A program made the position numbers and the translations under genes. A model generated the notes under the pieces. It saw only the letters and a program-made list of their open reading frames with translations. It did no database searches and was not told where the DNA came from. Below are positions 3,964 to 5,603 of a stretch of 5,603 bases of DNA, piece after piece (position 1 is the first letter of the stretch; every line of letters starts with the position of its first letter). The DNA is from Paenibacillus sp. UBA6285 (GTDB lineage Bacteria; Bacillota; Bacilli; Paenibacillales; Paenibacillaceae): the NCBI GenBank assembly GCA_002438345.1, contig DJUJ01000030.1:238-5840 (forward strand). The letters are read 5' to 3'.

Positions 3964-5285
3964 TGGCAGGCGGAACATGGACAACTCAAAACAAGGTGCG
4001 CCCCGGGGTGTACGTAAATGTAGCATCGAATCAAGGTGCCATCGGCAAAATGGGAGAACGCGGGATTACTGCTTTGGCACTTGCCTTATCTTGGGGAGAA
4101 CCTGGAGTGATCATGAAGATTACCCCGCAGGACGATGTAAATAAGCTGCTAGGTTATGATTTGGAGCATCTATCATTGCTGCCAGTACGTGAAGCGCTGA
4201 AACGGGCAGGAACTTTGCTGCTCTATCGATTGAATGAAGGAGTTAAAGCGGCGGTAACTAATAGCGGCCTCCAGGTAACTGCTAAATATGGTGGTGTACG
4301 CGGAAACGATCTTTCTGTTGTTATTGAGAAGAATATTGAGAATAATGCTCTTTTTGATGTGAAGACACTGCTTAATGGAACTGAAATGAACAAACAAACG
4401 GTTGGAACGGCTGAAGAGTTAGTCGCCAACGATTATGTTCAATTCCAGAAAAATGGAGCAGAAGGCTTGAAGCTAACCGCTGGGATGCCGCTTATTGGTG
4501 GAGCTAATGGTACGGTTACAAACGGCGCGCACAGCGATTTCTTATCTGCTCTTGAGGTACTTGAGTTCCAGACGGTTGGATTAGTATCGCAGGATAGTAC
4601 GCTTAAGGCGCTGTATAGCTCTTGGGTAAGACGACTGCGGGATACAGAAGGGAAGAAAGTACAGGCTGTACTATCGGATTATGCGACTGCGGGTCATGAA
4701 GGTGTGATCAGCGTGAAGAATGGGGTAGTGCTAAGCGACGGAACTACGATTGATAACAACAATGCCGTTGCTTGGGTGGCAGGTGCTACGGCTGCTGCTG
4801 CGGTGAATCAATCGCTGACTTATCAGGGATATGACGACTCGGTTGATGCTGATGTGCGGCTTAGCCATTCTGAGACGACAGCAGCTTTGCTGCAAGGTGA
4901 ACTGCTCTTTACTTACAGTGGAGGGCGTGCTGTGGTGGAACAGGATATTAACACGTTTACGGCATTTTCTCCGGACAAAGGCAAAGCGTTCTCTAAGAAT
5001 CGTGTCTTGCGCGTGCTGGATGGAATAGCGAATGATCTAAAGCGTATTTTTGAAAACTACTATATTGGTAAGGTAGCAAATAATGAAGATGGACGGGCTT
5101 TGTTCTGGTCACAGTGTGCGACTTATATGAATGATCTGCAGGATATCGGGGCGATTGAAAGCTTTAATGCGCAGACCGATGTTGTCGTTGTGGCAGGGGC
5201 GGATAGCGATAGCATTGTGCTCGACGTGGCTGTGAAGCCGGTAGATTCCGTAGAAAAAGTATATATGAAAGTGAAGGTGGTTTAA
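3963..5285 (+). CDS. contractile phage tail sheath protein (XkdK-like)
   Basis: The 440-residue product is a tail sheath protein: it polymerises around the tail tube and contracts to drive the tube through a target envelope. The N-terminal strand RPGVYVNV (13-20) is the family hallmark. AGTLLLYRLNEG (82-93) and AKYGGVRGNDLSV (107-119) mark the conserved core; about 120-265 is the more variable portion. The conserved C-terminal domain includes VAGATAAAAVNQSLTYQGY (272-290), VEQDINTF (325-332), KNRVLRVLDGIANDL (345-359) and a final strand VYMKVKVV that would link subunits. The length is close to XkdK of PBSX (about 466). AAGGAGG (3946-3952) precedes ATG 3963 by ten bases. The start overlaps the upstream stop and the tube gene starts one base after its stop. 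It is intact, with no frameshift. This gene is the main evidence that the element makes a contractile, myovirus-like tail. Confidence 0.95.
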   Translation: MAGGTWTTQNKVRPGVYVNVASNQGAIGKMGERGITALALALSWGEPGVIMKITPQDDVNKLLGYDLEHLSLLPVREALKRAGTLLLYRLNEGVKAAVTNSGLQVTAKYGGVRGNDLSVVIEKNIENNALFDVKTLLNGTEMNKQTVGTAEELVANDYVQFQKNGAEGLKLTAGMPLIGGANGTVTNGAHSDFLSALEVLEFQTVGLVSQDSTLKALYSSWVRRLRDTEGKKVQAVLSDYATAGHEGVISVKNGVVLSDGTTIDNNNAVAWVAGATAAAAVNQSLTYQGYDDSVDADVRLSHSETTAALLQGELLFTYSGGRAVVEQDINTFTAFSPDKGKAFSKNRVLRVLDGIANDLKRIFENYYIGKVANNEDGRALFWSQCATYMNDLQDIGAIESFNAQTDVVVVAGADSDSIVLDVAVKPVDSVEKVYMKVKVV

Positions 5286-5286
5286 G

Positions 5287-5603
5287 ATGGCATTGTTAAA
5301 AGCTAGCGATACGATTTCCGGCCAGGAGGGCCGTGCGTATGCCGTGATTGGTACGCAAACTGAAGAGATGTTCTATGTGAAAACACTTGAAGCTACGGTA
5401 GAAAAAACAAAGGCAGAAGTGAAGACACTGGGCCGCCGTGGGGTTCAGCATAAAGCGACTGGATGGTCGGGCAGCGGTTCGATGACGATTTTTTATATGA
5501 CTAGTCGTTTCCGCCAGATGATGCTCGATTATATGAATACCGGTGTCGATCAGTACTTCGATATTGAGGTCACGAACGAAGATCCATCTTCTAGCGTGGG
5601 AGC
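5287..5603 (+). CDS. phage tail tube protein (XkdM-like), cut by window edge
   Basis: The first 105 residues are present and the frame is still open at the window edge. It begins MALLKASDTISGQEGRAYAV and has the features of the XkdM/DUF2001 tail tube family: an N-terminal SG-x-EGRAYA segment, KTLEATVEKTKAEVKTLGRR (32-51), then GWSGSGSMTIFYMTSRFRQM (58-77) and a TGVDQYFDIEV strand (84-94). Relatives are about 145 residues, so roughly three quarters is seen. The tube protein forms stacked hexamer rings inside the sheath. Its ribosome binding site, AAGGTGG (5274-5280), is inside the last codons of the sheath gene, and only one base separates that stop from this ATG, so the two are tightly coupled. 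Sheath followed directly by tube is the standard PBSX and tailocin order. Confidence 0.92.
   Translation, partial: MALLKASDTISGQEGRAYAVIGTQTEEMFYVKTLEATVEKTKAEVKTLGRRGVQHKATGWSGSGSMTIFYMTSRFRQMMLDYMNTGVDQYFDIEVTNEDPSSSVG

Noticed and set aside
4173..4429. Minus-strand frames (4173-4397, 4223-4429) and a plus-strand +1 frame (4831-5028) within the sheath gene
   Set aside because: They are shadows of the sheath gene, which has continuous family-like sequence in its own frame.

Overview
The window looks like chromosome of a Gram-positive, spore-former-type Firmicute, most probably Paenibacillus or a close relative. This is inferred from the strong AGGAGG-type ribosome binding sites, rho-independent terminators with U-tracts, a tRNA-Pro gene without an encoded CCA, and genes of the kind found in Bacillales PBSX-like elements (XRE repressor plus ImmA/IrrE peptidase, ArpU-type late regulator, XkdK-type sheath, XkdM-type tube). 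No database search was possible.

Layout. Positions 7-220 hold the end of a tRNA operon: tRNA-Gly(TCC), tRNA-Pro(TGG) and a strong terminator. Positions 221-1290 have no convincing gene. This kilobase carries two families of short degenerate repeats, a hairpin and perhaps decayed coding DNA. Positions 1291-2164 (minus strand) are a two-gene regulatory operon: an XRE-family repressor and, 31 bp downstream, an ImmA/IrrE-type zinc peptidase. The divergent control region (about 2165-2446) has a sigma-A-like promoter for the repressor, two inverted repeats likely to be operators, and a 10-bp direct repeat one helical turn apart just below a candidate rightward promoter. Positions 2447-2947 encode an ArpU-family late-gene regulator followed by a terminator. 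Positions 3006-3373 form a complex leader: a pair of degenerate direct repeats about 34 bp apart, a possible 39-residue ORF, a second strong terminator, and a possible 23-residue leader ORF. From 3374 to the window end runs a tightly packed structural operon: a putative tail terminator, a 59-residue protein in the YqzN/YkzL position, a 440-residue contractile tail sheath, and the start of the tail tube gene.

How it may work together. The genes go straight from the late regulator to contractile-tail genes, with no integrase, replication, terminase, portal or capsid gene between. That is the organisation expected of a contractile phage-tail-like bacteriocin (tailocin) or a reduced PBSX-type element rather than an intact prophage. 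By analogy with related systems, the XRE protein would hold the locus silent, ImmA would inactivate it on a damage signal, and the ArpU protein would switch on the tail operon. The terminator at 3233-3269 lies between the regulator and the tail genes, so expression needs either readthrough or a separate promoter that is not obvious. Assignment as a tailocin is inference because most of the locus lies beyond the right edge.
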